Positions 1-8,329 of a stretch of DNA of 64,000 bases are shown piece after piece. The stretch comes from Oxalobacter aliiformigenes (lineage in GTDB: Bacteria; Pseudomonadota; Gammaproteobacteria; Burkholderiales; Burkholderiaceae_D). Below the pieces are notes generated by a model. It was not told where the DNA came from, searched no databases, and was given only the letters and a program-made list of their open reading frames with translations. Position 1 is the first letter of the stretch. Every line of letters starts with the position of its first letter. The stretch is from the NCBI RefSeq assembly GCF_027116575.1, contig NZ_CP098252.1, forward strand, positions 2,170,001-2,234,000. Reading direction: 5' to 3'. The translations under genes were made by a program, and so were the position numbers.

Positions 1-2
1 GT

Positions 3-509
3 TCTCTGGCCCGTTTTGAATTGCGTGGCATTCCCCCTATGGCGGCAGGTGTCCCTCGCATCCGTATCACCTTTCAGGTCGATGCGGATGGGTTGCTTTC
101 CGTTTCCGCCCGCGAAACCCATTCGGGGACGGAAGCATCCATAACCGTCAAACCTTCCTACGGTCTGACCGACAAGGAAATCGCCGCCATGCTGGAAGAG
201 TCGGGAAAAAATGCTGAAACCGATATGCAGGAACGTGCCTTGAGAGAAGAGCGGGTTGAGGCCGAACGGACGATTCAGGCAACAGAAACCGCACTGGAAA
301 CCGATGGCGACCTCCTGAACGAAACGGAACGTACCGTAATAAAAGCCCTGATCGCCGCAACTCGTGAAACACTGCAAGGACATTCCGTTTCCGCCATTCA
401 TGAAGCGATCGAGGCATTATCCAGAGGTACGGAAAACTTTGCAGCCAAACGTATGAACCGAAGTATAAAAAAAGCATTGTCGGGCAAAACTGTCAACAAT
501 GTCATCTGA
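3..509 (+). CDS. hscA: Fe-S assembly chaperone HscA, C-terminal part (5' end outside window)
   Basis: This is the last 168 residues of an Hsp70-family chaperone; the reading frame is already open at base 3, so the gene begins upstream of the window. Residues at the start ([17 protein letters not shown]) are the end of the beta-sandwich substrate-binding domain, followed by the helical lid. In the family, HscA works with HscB to release an Fe-S cluster from the scaffold IscU. The identity as HscA rather than DnaK rests on the short lid without an EEVD-type tail and on the next two genes, fdx and iscX, which is the usual end of an isc operon. The TTG at base 21 is internal and is not a start. 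Confidence 0.93.
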   Translation, partial: SLARFELRGIPPMAAGVPRIRITFQVDADGLLSVSARETHSGTEASITVKPSYGLTDKEIAAMLEESGKNAETDMQERALREERVEAERTIQATETALETDGDLLNETERTVIKALIAATRETLQGHSVSAIHEAIEALSRGTENFAAKRMNRSIKKALSGKTVNNVI

Positions 510-527
510 TCCTGTTCCAGAATAAAC

Positions 528-866
528 ATGCCGAAAATCACTGTATTGCCACATAACGTACTTTGTCCTGAAGGCGCCACTTTCGAAGCCCCTGCAGGTG
601 AATCGATCTGCGACGCCCTGTTGGACAATCACATCGAAATAGAACATGCCTGCGGAAAATGCGGTGCCTGCAGTACCTGCCATGTCATTGTCCGCAAAGG
701 TTTCGATTCACTATCGAAAATGAGCGAAAAGGAAGAAGACATGCTGGACAGGGCATGGGGACTTGAAGCTAATTCCCGACTTTCCTGTCAGGCAAAAATC
801 GGCAACGAAGATCTGACGGTCGAAATACCCAGATATACCATCAACCTCGTCAGTGAAAACCGCTGA
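528..866 (+). CDS. fdx: ISC-system [2Fe-2S] ferredoxin
   Basis: A 112-residue adrenodoxin-type ferredoxin that supplies electrons for Fe-S cluster assembly. The four cluster ligands are visible at Cys42, Cys48, Cys51 and Cys87 (pattern C-x5-C-x2-C, then C in RLSCQ), at the same positions as in the E. coli protein. An extra Cys45 lies inside the loop. The gene starts 18 bases after hscA and is followed 22 bases later by iscX, so the three are almost certainly co-transcribed. Confidence 0.96.
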   Translation: MPKITVLPHNVLCPEGATFEAPAGESICDALLDNHIEIEHACGKCGACSTCHVIVRKGFDSLSKMSEKEEDMLDRAWGLEANSRLSCQAKIGNEDLTVEIPRYTINLVSENR

Positions 867-888
867 CATTCAGACAGGCACGACAAAT

Positions 889-1086
889 ATGAAATGGTCC
901 GATACCCGACGAATTGCAGAAGAACTGGTCGATCGCTACCCCGATACCGATCCGCTAAGTATCCGGTTCACGGATTTGCATGACTGGATCTGCCAGCTGG
1001 ACGGATTCGACGATGATCCGAACCGGTCCAATGAAAAAATCCTTGAAGCCATTCTGATGGCATGGATAAAGGAAGCGGAAGACTGA
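889..1086 (+). CDS. iscX: Fe-S cluster assembly protein IscX
   Basis: A 65-residue acidic protein with the family's features: an N-terminal [12 protein letters not shown] helix, the RFTDLHDWI segment and the C-terminal [17 protein letters not shown] helix. IscX binds IscS and modulates cluster assembly, possibly as an iron sensor or donor. A longer frame opens at a GTG at 853 that overlaps fdx, but ATG 889 gives the usual length of about 66 residues, so I choose it. It is the last gene of the isc operon and converges with smpB, with 23 bases between the stops. Confidence 0.94.
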   Translation: MKWSDTRRIAEELVDRYPDTDPLSIRFTDLHDWICQLDGFDDDPNRSNEKILEAILMAWIKEAED

Positions 1087-1109
1087 TACCCTTTCAACGC
1101 CAGAAACGA

Positions 1110-1559
1110 TCAGCGTCTGTTCTGTTTCAGGATCTTTTGCTGCTCCCGTTGCCAGTCACGCGCTTTTTCGGTCTCACGTTTGTCATATTGTTTTTTGCCC
1201 TTGGCCAGTCCGATTTCACATTTGACGCGGCCTTTTGAAAAGTGCAGATTAAGCGGTACCAGTGTATAACCGGCCCGTTCCACTTTTCCGATCAGCTTGC
1301 TGATCTCGGACGCATGCATCAACAGCTTCCTGTTTCTTACCGGATCCGGTTTGACATGGGTCGATGCAGTAGGCAAAGGACTGATGTGGGAACCAAACAG
1401 AAAAATTTCACCCGACTTGACAATGACATACGCCTCTTTGAGCTGCACTCTTCCGGCCCGAATGGATTTCACCTCCCAGCCTTCCAGAGCCATCCCTGCT
1501 TCAAAGCGTTCTTCAATGAAATAATCATGAAAAGCTTTCTTGTTATCGGCAATAGTCAT
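1110..1559 (-). CDS. smpB: SsrA-binding protein SmpB
   Basis: A 149-residue protein with the SmpB hallmarks: the N-terminal [17 protein letters not shown] motif, [16 protein letters not shown], and the basic C-terminal tail ([15 protein letters not shown]) that folds as a helix in the mRNA channel. It binds tmRNA and delivers it to stalled ribosomes for trans-translation. It is divergent from ratA, a pairing common in proteobacteria; 56 bases separate the two starts. No tmRNA gene was seen in this window. Confidence 0.97.
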   Translation of the reverse strand: MTIADNKKAFHDYFIEERFEAGMALEGWEVKSIRAGRVQLKEAYVIVKSGEIFLFGSHISPLPTASTHVKPDPVRNRKLLMHASEISKLIGKVERAGYTLVPLNLHFSKGRVKCEIGLAKGKKQYDKRETEKARDWQREQQKILKQNRR

Positions 1560-1615
1560 AAATTAACTGGCATCCTTGTATAAAATAGCGATTTTATCAA
1601 AACCATTCAGCTCCG

Positions 1616-2050
1616 ATGACAATCGTACACAAATCGGTATTGCTCAACTACACTGCAGAACAAATGTATACGCTGGTCGAAAACATGGAAAGTTATCCGT
1701 CTTTTCTTCCCTGGTGCAACAGTGTCGATGTTTGCAGAGACGATGTCAACCATACTGCAATCGCGACAATCTCACTGAATTTCTGCGGTATCAAACAGAG
1801 TTTCACCACCTGCAATACCAATACCGCGCCGACATCCATTCAGATGAAACTGGTTCGCGGACCATTCAGCAAACTGGACGGCCGATGGACATTCACTGCG
1901 TTAAATGAACGTCAATGCCGTGTCGAGTTACACCTGAATTATGATTTTTCCCATTTTTTTCTCGAAAAACTGGTCGGTCCAGTATTCGACATTGTGTCAA
2001 ACAGTCTCGTCGATTCTTTCTGCGAACGGGCAAAAAAAATATATGGATAA
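1616..2050 (+). CDS. ratA: RatA/COQ10-family START-like protein
   Basis: A 144-residue protein of the polyketide cyclase/START fold. Recognisable family segments are VLLNYTAEQMYTLVENMESYPSFLPWC near the N terminus, GPFSKLDGRWTFTAL in the middle and FSHFFLEKLVGPVFDIVSNSLVDSF at the end. E. coli RatA was described as a toxin that blocks 70S assembly; the wider family, including mitochondrial COQ10, binds ubiquinone. Which role applies here is not decided by sequence. The stop overlaps the start of rnfH by 8 bases (ATGGATAA), as in the usual ratA-rnfH pair. Confidence 0.92.
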   Translation: MTIVHKSVLLNYTAEQMYTLVENMESYPSFLPWCNSVDVCRDDVNHTAIATISLNFCGIKQSFTTCNTNTAPTSIQMKLVRGPFSKLDGRWTFTALNERQCRVELHLNYDFSHFFLEKLVGPVFDIVSNSLVDSFCERAKKIYG

Positions 2051-2339
2051 TACGGAACGTTTCATACCCGTTCAGATCTGCTATGCCGAACCGAAAAACC
2101 AGATTCTGATTGACCTCGAAGTCCCGGAAAACACAAGGCTGATAGACGCGCTCAACCTGAGCGGGATTGAAAAAAAACTGCCTTTGGTGGTAAAAGAAGA
2201 CAATATAGGTATCTTCGGAAAGAAAAAAAAGTTCGATACCTTACTGAAAGCCAACGATCGAATTGAAATCTATCGTCCACTGGAAAATTCTCCCCAGGAC
2301 ACCCGGCGTCGAAGACTTCTGAACATCGAATACAAATAA
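2043..2339 (+). CDS. rnfH: RnfH family ubiquitin-like protein
   Basis: A 98-residue protein of the RnfH/UPF0125 family with a beta-grasp fold: IPVQICYAEPKNQ, LEVPENTRLIDAL, GIFGKKKKFDTLLKANDRIEIYRPL and a basic RRRR tail. I take the start at ATG 2043 because it overlaps the ratA stop and gives the normal family length; the frame extends further upstream only inside ratA. The function is not settled. The name comes from linkage to rnf genes, and the partnership with RatA is conserved by position. Confidence 0.92.
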   Translation: MDNTERFIPVQICYAEPKNQILIDLEVPENTRLIDALNLSGIEKKLPLVVKEDNIGIFGKKKKFDTLLKANDRIEIYRPLENSPQDTRRRRLLNIEYK

Positions 2340-2958
2340 CACTTCAGTTTCAGATCATGCCATGTTTCACAGAACATAGCGCAATTCACTCGCCTTGCAG
2401 AAAGCCGGATTTGTCCGTCATGCCTTTCAAAAGACCCGGTTCATTTCATCTTTTCCAAAAAACCGCGAATACAGACTTGTAAAATCCCGTATCCAACCCG
2501 AACAGACAATCCAGCCGGTTTTCCATTTCCAGCAAAAGCGCTTTTCCACCTTTTTGTCATTCATGGAAAATTCAACCCGCACGATTTTGATGGAAACACT
2601 TTTGACAGATTATCCCTCTTCATCAGAAAGCATGTCTTCGGACATGGCGGAACCATACCGTTTTTCCCACCGTTACCACACAGGCACAGACTCTTGGCAT
2701 CCATACCTGCCGCAAGTCAATTTACCCGGCCCGGATACTTTTCCCTTTTATATTCAAAGAATTACAGCATCCCTGGACCCGAGCTATTTCCAAGGCGACA
2801 CCACATGATTTCAAACCAACGCCCCGGGGAAAAACGGAAAAAGTGATACCGGCGAGAATTCAACCATCAGAAAAATGAACAAACAACAGATATGCCGAAT
2901 GTTTCAGGCCCTGAAACCGCCGCCATGCTCAACCACAGCGAACAGACGCCGAATGTGA
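2340..2958. other. Gene-free stretch of about 620 bp
   Basis: No convincing gene lies here. An open frame at 2395-2808 on the plus strand starts with TTG, has no ribosome-binding site and a low-complexity translation rich in Ser, Pro, Thr and Phe, so I do not call it. There is also no clear terminator after rnfH or after the leftward DUF3106 gene. It may be the remains of a decayed gene; in related Burkholderiales I would expect guaB or a small DUF4124 gene after rnfH. Confidence 0.5.
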
Positions 2959-3576
2959 CTAACGCCAGTATTCCGGAATTTCATCCTGTACCGGTGGCTG
3001 AGCAACTTTTTCAGGTTGTCTGACAGGGGGGTCCACAACCACATCCTGTTTTACCGTTTCATCTGCCAGACTGGTAAGACGGCGTCTGGATCTTGCTTTC
3101 TCTGCCAGCGCCCGTTTCCTTTCCTCAGGCAACTGCTGATATTCCTTCCATTTTTCCGTCTTTTTCACCGGATTCAGCTTTTTGAAACCCAGAAAATTCT
3201 GGCGTGCCATCCGACGCTGCTCCGGTGTCAGATTCAGCCAGTCACGGATATGATTCTGAAACCGCTGCTTTTCTTCAGGAGACATTTTCTCCATTTTACC
3301 GGCGACTTCAAGCCATTTCCTTTTCTGGGCAGCGCTTAATCCGTTCCATTCACTTTCAAGCGGCGCCAACAATTTTTTCCGGGATGCCGACAGACTTTCC
3401 CAGGATTCTCCCGAATGAACCGTCTCCGCTTCCTTTTCCATTCCCAAAAGCCCCCTGAGATTATCCAGAGGCAATACGGTATAAACCACTCCAACTGCGA
3501 CGACAATCGCAATCACAACAGCCGATATCCATAAAGATACCGGCTTCTTCTTGCCTAGACGGTTCATTCGGTCCAT
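2959..3576 (-). CDS. DUF3106 domain protein, membrane-anchored
   Basis: A 205-residue protein with one N-terminal membrane helix (about residues 14-35, ISAVVIAIVVAVGVVYTVL), so most of it should lie in the periplasm. The centre has repeated short helical motifs of the form W-x-LT/LS-x-EQ/AQ-R/K (SEWNGLSAAQKRKW, KMSPEEKQRFQNHI, NLTPEQRRMARQNF), which is the DUF3106 pattern. The tail is Pro/Val rich. It is the third gene of the operon sigma factor-DUF3619-DUF3106; its ATG at 3576 follows the previous stop by three bases. The function is unknown; an envelope role connected with the sigma factor is inference. Confidence 0.85.
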   Translation of the reverse strand: MDRMNRLGKKKPVSLWISAVVIAIVVAVGVVYTVLPLDNLRGLLGMEKEAETVHSGESWESLSASRKKLLAPLESEWNGLSAAQKRKWLEVAGKMEKMSPEEKQRFQNHIRDWLNLTPEQRRMARQNFLGFKKLNPVKKTEKWKEYQQLPEERKRALAEKARSRRRLTSLADETVKQDVVVDPPVRQPEKVAQPPVQDEIPEYWR

Positions 3577-3579
3577 CAA

Positions 3580-3990
3580 CTATACCCCGGTAGTGGCCCT
3601 GTCCGCAACAAAAGCCCTGAAACCGCTATCGGCATAAGCAGAGGGAGGCAATTCATCCGAAAGCACCGCAATATCAATATCGGCGATTTCCCTTATCTGG
3701 CGCTGCTGCTCATGGTGGAAAATGCCAGCCATACCGATTGCCAGCGCAAGAACAGGCAAAGTCATTCCCAGTTTTCCCATCCATGACATACTGCCGGAAA
3801 GATAACTGCCTGTCCCGGCAAATACCTGCTGAAAAACACTGATATAAACCGGAGCGCTTTTTTTCTTCCGGCTTACAGCCAGCCGACGGGCCTGTTCCAG
3901 CCGCTGTGTAATACTCTCCGGCATTTCTTCCAGTTTCTCATTCAAGGCATGGCGCACCTTGTAAGCAAAATTTTCTTCATTCATACTCAT
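3580..3990 (-). CDS. DUF3619 family membrane protein, possible anti-sigma factor
   Basis: A 136-residue protein with a cytoplasmic N-terminal part (NFAYKVRHALNEKLEEMPESITQRLEQARRLAVSRKK) and one membrane helix at about residues 75-92 (LGMTLPVLALAIGMAGIF), then a short periplasmic tail. The start at 3990 is set by an ATGA overlap with the sigma factor stop; earlier starts lie inside the sigma gene. The layout (sigma factor, then a translationally coupled single-span protein) is typical of sigma/anti-sigma pairs, but it shows no zinc-binding anti-sigma motif, so that role is only inferred. Confidence 0.85.
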   Translation of the reverse strand: MSMNEENFAYKVRHALNEKLEEMPESITQRLEQARRLAVSRKKKSAPVYISVFQQVFAGTGSYLSGSMSWMGKLGMTLPVLALAIGMAGIFHHEQQRQIREIADIDIAVLSDELPPSAYADSGFRAFVADRATTGV

Positions 3991-4553
3991 AACTCCACTC
4001 CCCTTGCCTTGAGGGCCTTTGCCAGTGCATGCGTCGCACGCGAACAATGTGTCTTGACACTCCCGACAGAGCAATTCATCGCTTCCGCCGTTTCGGCAAC
4101 ATCCATATCATTCCAGTAACGCATGAGGAATGCTTCCCGTTGACGTACAGGCAATTTTTCGATTTCTTCTTCGATAATAGTCAATATTTCCGCTCTTTCA
4201 AGCTTGTCAGCGGATGATTCCACAATTTCCCTGTTTTCATCTCCCTGATAGACTTCAAGAACATCGAAATCATCGCCATCCTGATTCATCGACATACTTG
4301 AAAAAAGACTGACCCACGTATTTCTGACCTTTTCGCGGCGAAAGAAATCACTGATAGTATTTTGCAGGATACGCTGGAACAGCATCGGCAATTCCGATAC
4401 CGGTCTGTCCCCGTATTTTTCGGCAAGTTTGATCATCGCATCCTGAACGATATCAAGCGCCGATTCGTCCCGCCGAACAGCATAGGCAGCCTGTTTGAAT
4501 GCCCGCTTTTCAACACTTGCGAGAAAATCAGATAATTCTTTGTCTGTTGCCAT
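3987..4553 (-). CDS. ECF-type RNA polymerase sigma factor
   Basis: A 188-residue group IV sigma factor. Region 2 is visible in RRDESALDIVQDAMIKLAEKY and MLFQRILQNTISDFFRREKVR, and region 4 in KLPVRQREAFLMRYWNDMDVAETAEAMNCSVGSVKTHCSRATHAL, a helix-turn-helix. The linker between them is acidic and longer than usual (QDGDDFDVLEVYQGDENREIVE). I choose ATG 4553; a frame 20 codons longer has no support. It leads the operon with DUF3619 and DUF3106 and is divergent from ilvI, an arrangement I know from several Burkholderiales. The promoters it recognises are unknown. Confidence 0.93.
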   Translation of the reverse strand: MATDKELSDFLASVEKRAFKQAAYAVRRDESALDIVQDAMIKLAEKYGDRPVSELPMLFQRILQNTISDFFRREKVRNTWVSLFSSMSMNQDGDDFDVLEVYQGDENREIVESSADKLERAEILTIIEEEIEKLPVRQREAFLMRYWNDMDVAETAEAMNCSVGSVKTHCSRATHALAKALKARGVEL

Positions 4554-4989
4554 TCGAATCGGCAGAAAATTCAGTCCTGCAAAATTAAAAAACACAGTCC
4601 CCGACTGTGTCAAACAGGTGCAAATGCTAGCAAAGATAGACCTGCTTGTGCAGATAGTAGTGTAAAATTACCCACTTTATACAATTGCTGAAGTATTGTA
4701 CATTTGTAATTGAGTAGCGCTTGATCAAAATGTCGCAGGCGATTAGCTGCTACCGCCATTTTACCCCATGGCGGACGGTTTTCTCACATGGTGCTCATAA
4801 TGCCGCCTGTCGTGAAGACATGCTTTGCTGTTTTGAAAGCTGTTTGCTCTGACCCGTATCACAAGTACGAGAAATTGTGCTTATTTTTCAATTTTCGAAA
4901 TAAAATAAGAAAGATTGTCTCTTGCAATTTCAATTTCGTCAGGAAAGAGCATCCGATCAATTTCCAGTGGACCTTGAAAGGAAAGAAGT
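4554..4989. other. Divergent regulatory region between the sigma operon and ilvI
   Basis: This 436-bp region has no convincing gene and must carry promoters for both directions. The part just before ilvI is AT rich. A GC-rich perfect inverted repeat at 4753-4774 is listed separately. A 41-codon open frame runs rightward from an ATG at 4730 and ends with ESCLL, but it has no ribosome-binding site and is not clearly rich in Leu, Ile or Val, so it is not a convincing leader peptide. Confidence 0.5.
4753..4774 (+). promoter_or_regulatory. GC-rich hairpin upstream of ilvI, possible attenuator
   Basis: CCGCCAT and ATGGCGG form a perfect 7-bp stem with an 8-base loop. A short T-run (GGTTTTCT) follows a few bases later, so it could act as a weak terminator in the ilv leader. 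The distance to the ilvI start is about 215 bases, which leaves room for a long leader. Evidence for regulation is structural only. Confidence 0.35.
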
Positions 4990-6708
4990 ATGAGTTTAGA
5001 AATGACAGGCTCCGATATATTAGTCAGGAGTCTGGCCGAAGAAGGAGTAGAGCACGTTTTCGGTTACCCGGGTGGTTCCGTTCTCTATATTTACGACGCG
5101 ATCTACAAACAGGACAAATTCAAGCACATTCTTGTCCGGCATGAACAGGCTGCCGTTCATGCCGCCGATGCTTATGCAAGAAGCTCCGGAAAAGTCGGTG
5201 TTGCACTGGTCACTTCGGGACCAGGAGTCACAAATGCCATTACAGGTCTTGCAACTGCTTACATGGATTCCATTCCGCTCGTACTGATCAGCGGACAGGT
5301 TGCAACTCATGCCATCGGTTCCGATGCATTCCAGGAATGTGATGCTGTCGGAATCACAAGGCCATGTGTCAAACACAATTTTCTCGTCAAGGACGTCAAG
5401 GATCTTGCTGTCACCATCAAAAAAGCCTTTTACATCGCCTCGACAGGCCGTCCGGGTCCGGTTCTGATTGATATTCCCAAGGACGTCAGCATGCAGTCCT
5501 GCATTTTCGATTATCCGAAAGAAATCGAAATGCGTTCCTACAAACCGATCGACAAGGGACATACAGGACAGATACGCAAAGCGGTCCAGATGATGCTTCA
5601 GGCAGAACGTCCTCTGGTCTATGCAGGTGGCGGCGCCATTCTTTCCGACTCGGCTCCTGAACTGAACCAGCTTGTTGACCGGCTTGGAGTACCGTGTGTC
5701 AATACTTTGCAGGGATTGGGATCCTACCGTGCGTCCAGTGAAAAATATATCGGTATGCCCGGTATGCATGGCATGTATGAAGCCAACATGGCCATGCAGC
5801 ATTGCGATGTCCTGATTGCTGTCGGGGCCCGTTTTGACGACCGTGTCATCGGCAACCCGGATCATTTTTCCAGAGTCGACCGCAAAATCATCCATATCGA
5901 TATTGATCCATCCTCCATTTCCAAACGGGTCAAGGTCGATATCCCGATCGTCGGCAACGTCAAGGACGTTCTGCAGGAAATGCTGGCCCAGCTCGATACG
6001 GCGCCATCCGGTTCGATCAACCCGCAGGCACTGGCTCCCTGGTGGAAACAGATCAATGAGTGGCGCAAGAAAAACTGCCTGAAATACGAGCAATCCGACC
6101 AGATTATCAAACCTCAGTTCGTCATCGAAAAACTGTGGGATGTCACCAAGGGCGACGCCTATATCGCTTCCGATGTCGGACAGCACCAGATGTGGGCTGC
6201 CCAGTACTATCCCTTCGACAAGCCCCGTCGCTGGCTCAATTCCGGCGGTCTGGGAACCATGGGGGTAGGACTGCCCTATGCCATGGGTATCCAGATGGCC
6301 AATCCGGGGGCTACCGTTGCCTGTATCACCGGAGAAGGTTCCATCCAGATGAATATTCAGGAACTGGCGACCTGCAAACAATACAACCTGACTCCGAAAA
6401 TCATCATGCTGAACAACGGAGTGCTTGGAATGGTCCGTCAGTGGCAACGTCTGGATTACGAGTCCCGTTATTCGGAAACATATGTCGCATCCCTTCCCGA
6501 TTTCAACAAGCTCGCCGAAGCATACGGTCATGTCGGATTCAAGATCGAAAAACCGGCGGATGTGGAAGGTGCCCTGAGAGAAGCCTTCTCCATGAAAGAC
6601 AAACTGGTATTCCTGAATTTCCTGACGGATTCCACCGAAAACGTCTGGCCCATGGTCAAGGCCGGCAAGGGCCTGACTGAAATGCTCATGAGCCTGGAGG
6701 ACAAATAA
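4990..6708 (+). CDS. ilvI: Acetolactate synthase large subunit
   Basis: A 572-residue thiamine diphosphate enzyme that condenses two pyruvates to 2-acetolactate, or pyruvate with 2-oxobutyrate, the first common step of valine, leucine and isoleucine synthesis. The catalytic Glu is Glu52 in RHEQAA; the ThDP/Mg motif begins GEGS at 448-451 and ends with Asn475-Asn476. The N-terminal PYR domain, central FAD-binding domain and C-terminal PP domain are all present, and the length is normal. The start at ATG 4990 is preceded by a GGAAAGAAG ribosome-binding site. The small subunit ilvH follows after one base, and ilvC after that. Confidence 0.97.
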   Translation: MSLEMTGSDILVRSLAEEGVEHVFGYPGGSVLYIYDAIYKQDKFKHILVRHEQAAVHAADAYARSSGKVGVALVTSGPGVTNAITGLATAYMDSIPLVLISGQVATHAIGSDAFQECDAVGITRPCVKHNFLVKDVKDLAVTIKKAFYIASTGRPGPVLIDIPKDVSMQSCIFDYPKEIEMRSYKPIDKGHTGQIRKAVQMMLQAERPLVYAGGGAILSDSAPELNQLVDRLGVPCVNTLQGLGSYRASSEKYIGMPGMHGMYEANMAMQHCDVLIAVGARFDDRVIGNPDHFSRVDRKIIHIDIDPSSISKRVKVDIPIVGNVKDVLQEMLAQLDTAPSGSINPQALAPWWKQINEWRKKNCLKYEQSDQIIKPQFVIEKLWDVTKGDAYIASDVGQHQMWAAQYYPFDKPRRWLNSGGLGTMGVGLPYAMGIQMANPGATVACITGEGSIQMNIQELATCKQYNLTPKIIMLNNGVLGMVRQWQRLDYESRYSETYVASLPDFNKLAEAYGHVGFKIEKPADVEGALREAFSMKDKLVFLNFLTDSTENVWPMVKAGKGLTEMLMSLEDK

Positions 6709-6709
6709 C

Positions 6710-7201
6710 ATGCGACACATTATTTCAGTTCTTTTGGAAAATGAAGCAGGCGCACTTGCACGCGTCGTCGGCCTGTTTGCCGCACGCGGATACAATATCG
6801 AAACCCTGAATGTCGCGCCAACGGAAGACCCGACCCTGTCGCGCATGACAATTGTCACGATCGGATCAGAGGCTGTCATCGAACAGATCACGAAGCATCT
6901 GAACAGACTCATCGAAGTCGTCAAGGTCGTCGATCTGACGGACGGTTATTTTGTGGAACGCGAAATGATGCTGATCAAGATCCGTGCCGTCGGCAAGGAA
7001 CGGGAAGAAATCAAGCGAACGACCGATATTTTCCGCGGAAGAATCATCGACGTCAGCGATCGGGCCTATACTGTTGAATTAACCGGCGACAAAGCCAAAC
7101 TGGATGCTTTTATCGAATCAATCGACCGGACAGCCATTTTGGAAACAGTCCGTTCCGGCGGTTCCGGAATCGGACGTGGCGAACGCATCCTGAAAGTTTA
7201 A
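6710..7201 (+). CDS. ilvH: Acetolactate synthase small (regulatory) subunit
   Basis: A 163-residue regulatory subunit. The N-terminal ACT domain is clear (RHIISVLLENEAGALARVVGLFAARGYNIETL), with a second ACT-like half from about residue 80 (REMMLIKIRAVGKEREEI). It binds the large subunit, raises its activity and confers valine feedback inhibition in characterised homologues. It begins one base after the ilvI stop, so the two are surely translated from one message. Calling it ilvH rather than ilvN is by resemblance. Confidence 0.96.
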   Translation: MRHIISVLLENEAGALARVVGLFAARGYNIETLNVAPTEDPTLSRMTIVTIGSEAVIEQITKHLNRLIEVVKVVDLTDGYFVEREMMLIKIRAVGKEREEIKRTTDIFRGRIIDVSDRAYTVELTGDKAKLDAFIESIDRTAILETVRSGGSGIGRGERILKV

Positions 7202-8254
<1,053 letters not shown>

Positions 8255-8277
8255 TTTTACCGGTGAAATATCCCGAA

Positions 8278-8303
8278 AAAGAGCGCTTTCAGCGCTCTTT
8301 TTT
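8278..8303 (+). terminator. Rho-independent terminator of the ilvIHC operon
   Basis: AAAGAGCGCT and AGCGCTCTTT form a perfect 10-bp stem with a three-base loop (TTC), followed by further T residues. It lies 24 bases after the ilvC stop. Confidence 0.92.
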
Positions 8304-8329
8304 GCTTCCGGTCCAACAGCCGCATTAAA

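Noticed and set aside
2395-2808. 137-codon open frame on the plus strand
   Set aside because: TTG start, no ribosome-binding site, no family resemblance and biased composition.
4730-4855. 41-codon leader peptide for ilv attenuation
   Set aside because: No ribosome-binding site and no run of Leu, Ile or Val codons apart from two Leu at the end.
5020-6924. 634-codon open frame antisense to ilvI
   Set aside because: Shadow of a strongly coded gene; the translation has no recognisable domain and ilvI and ilvH are certain.
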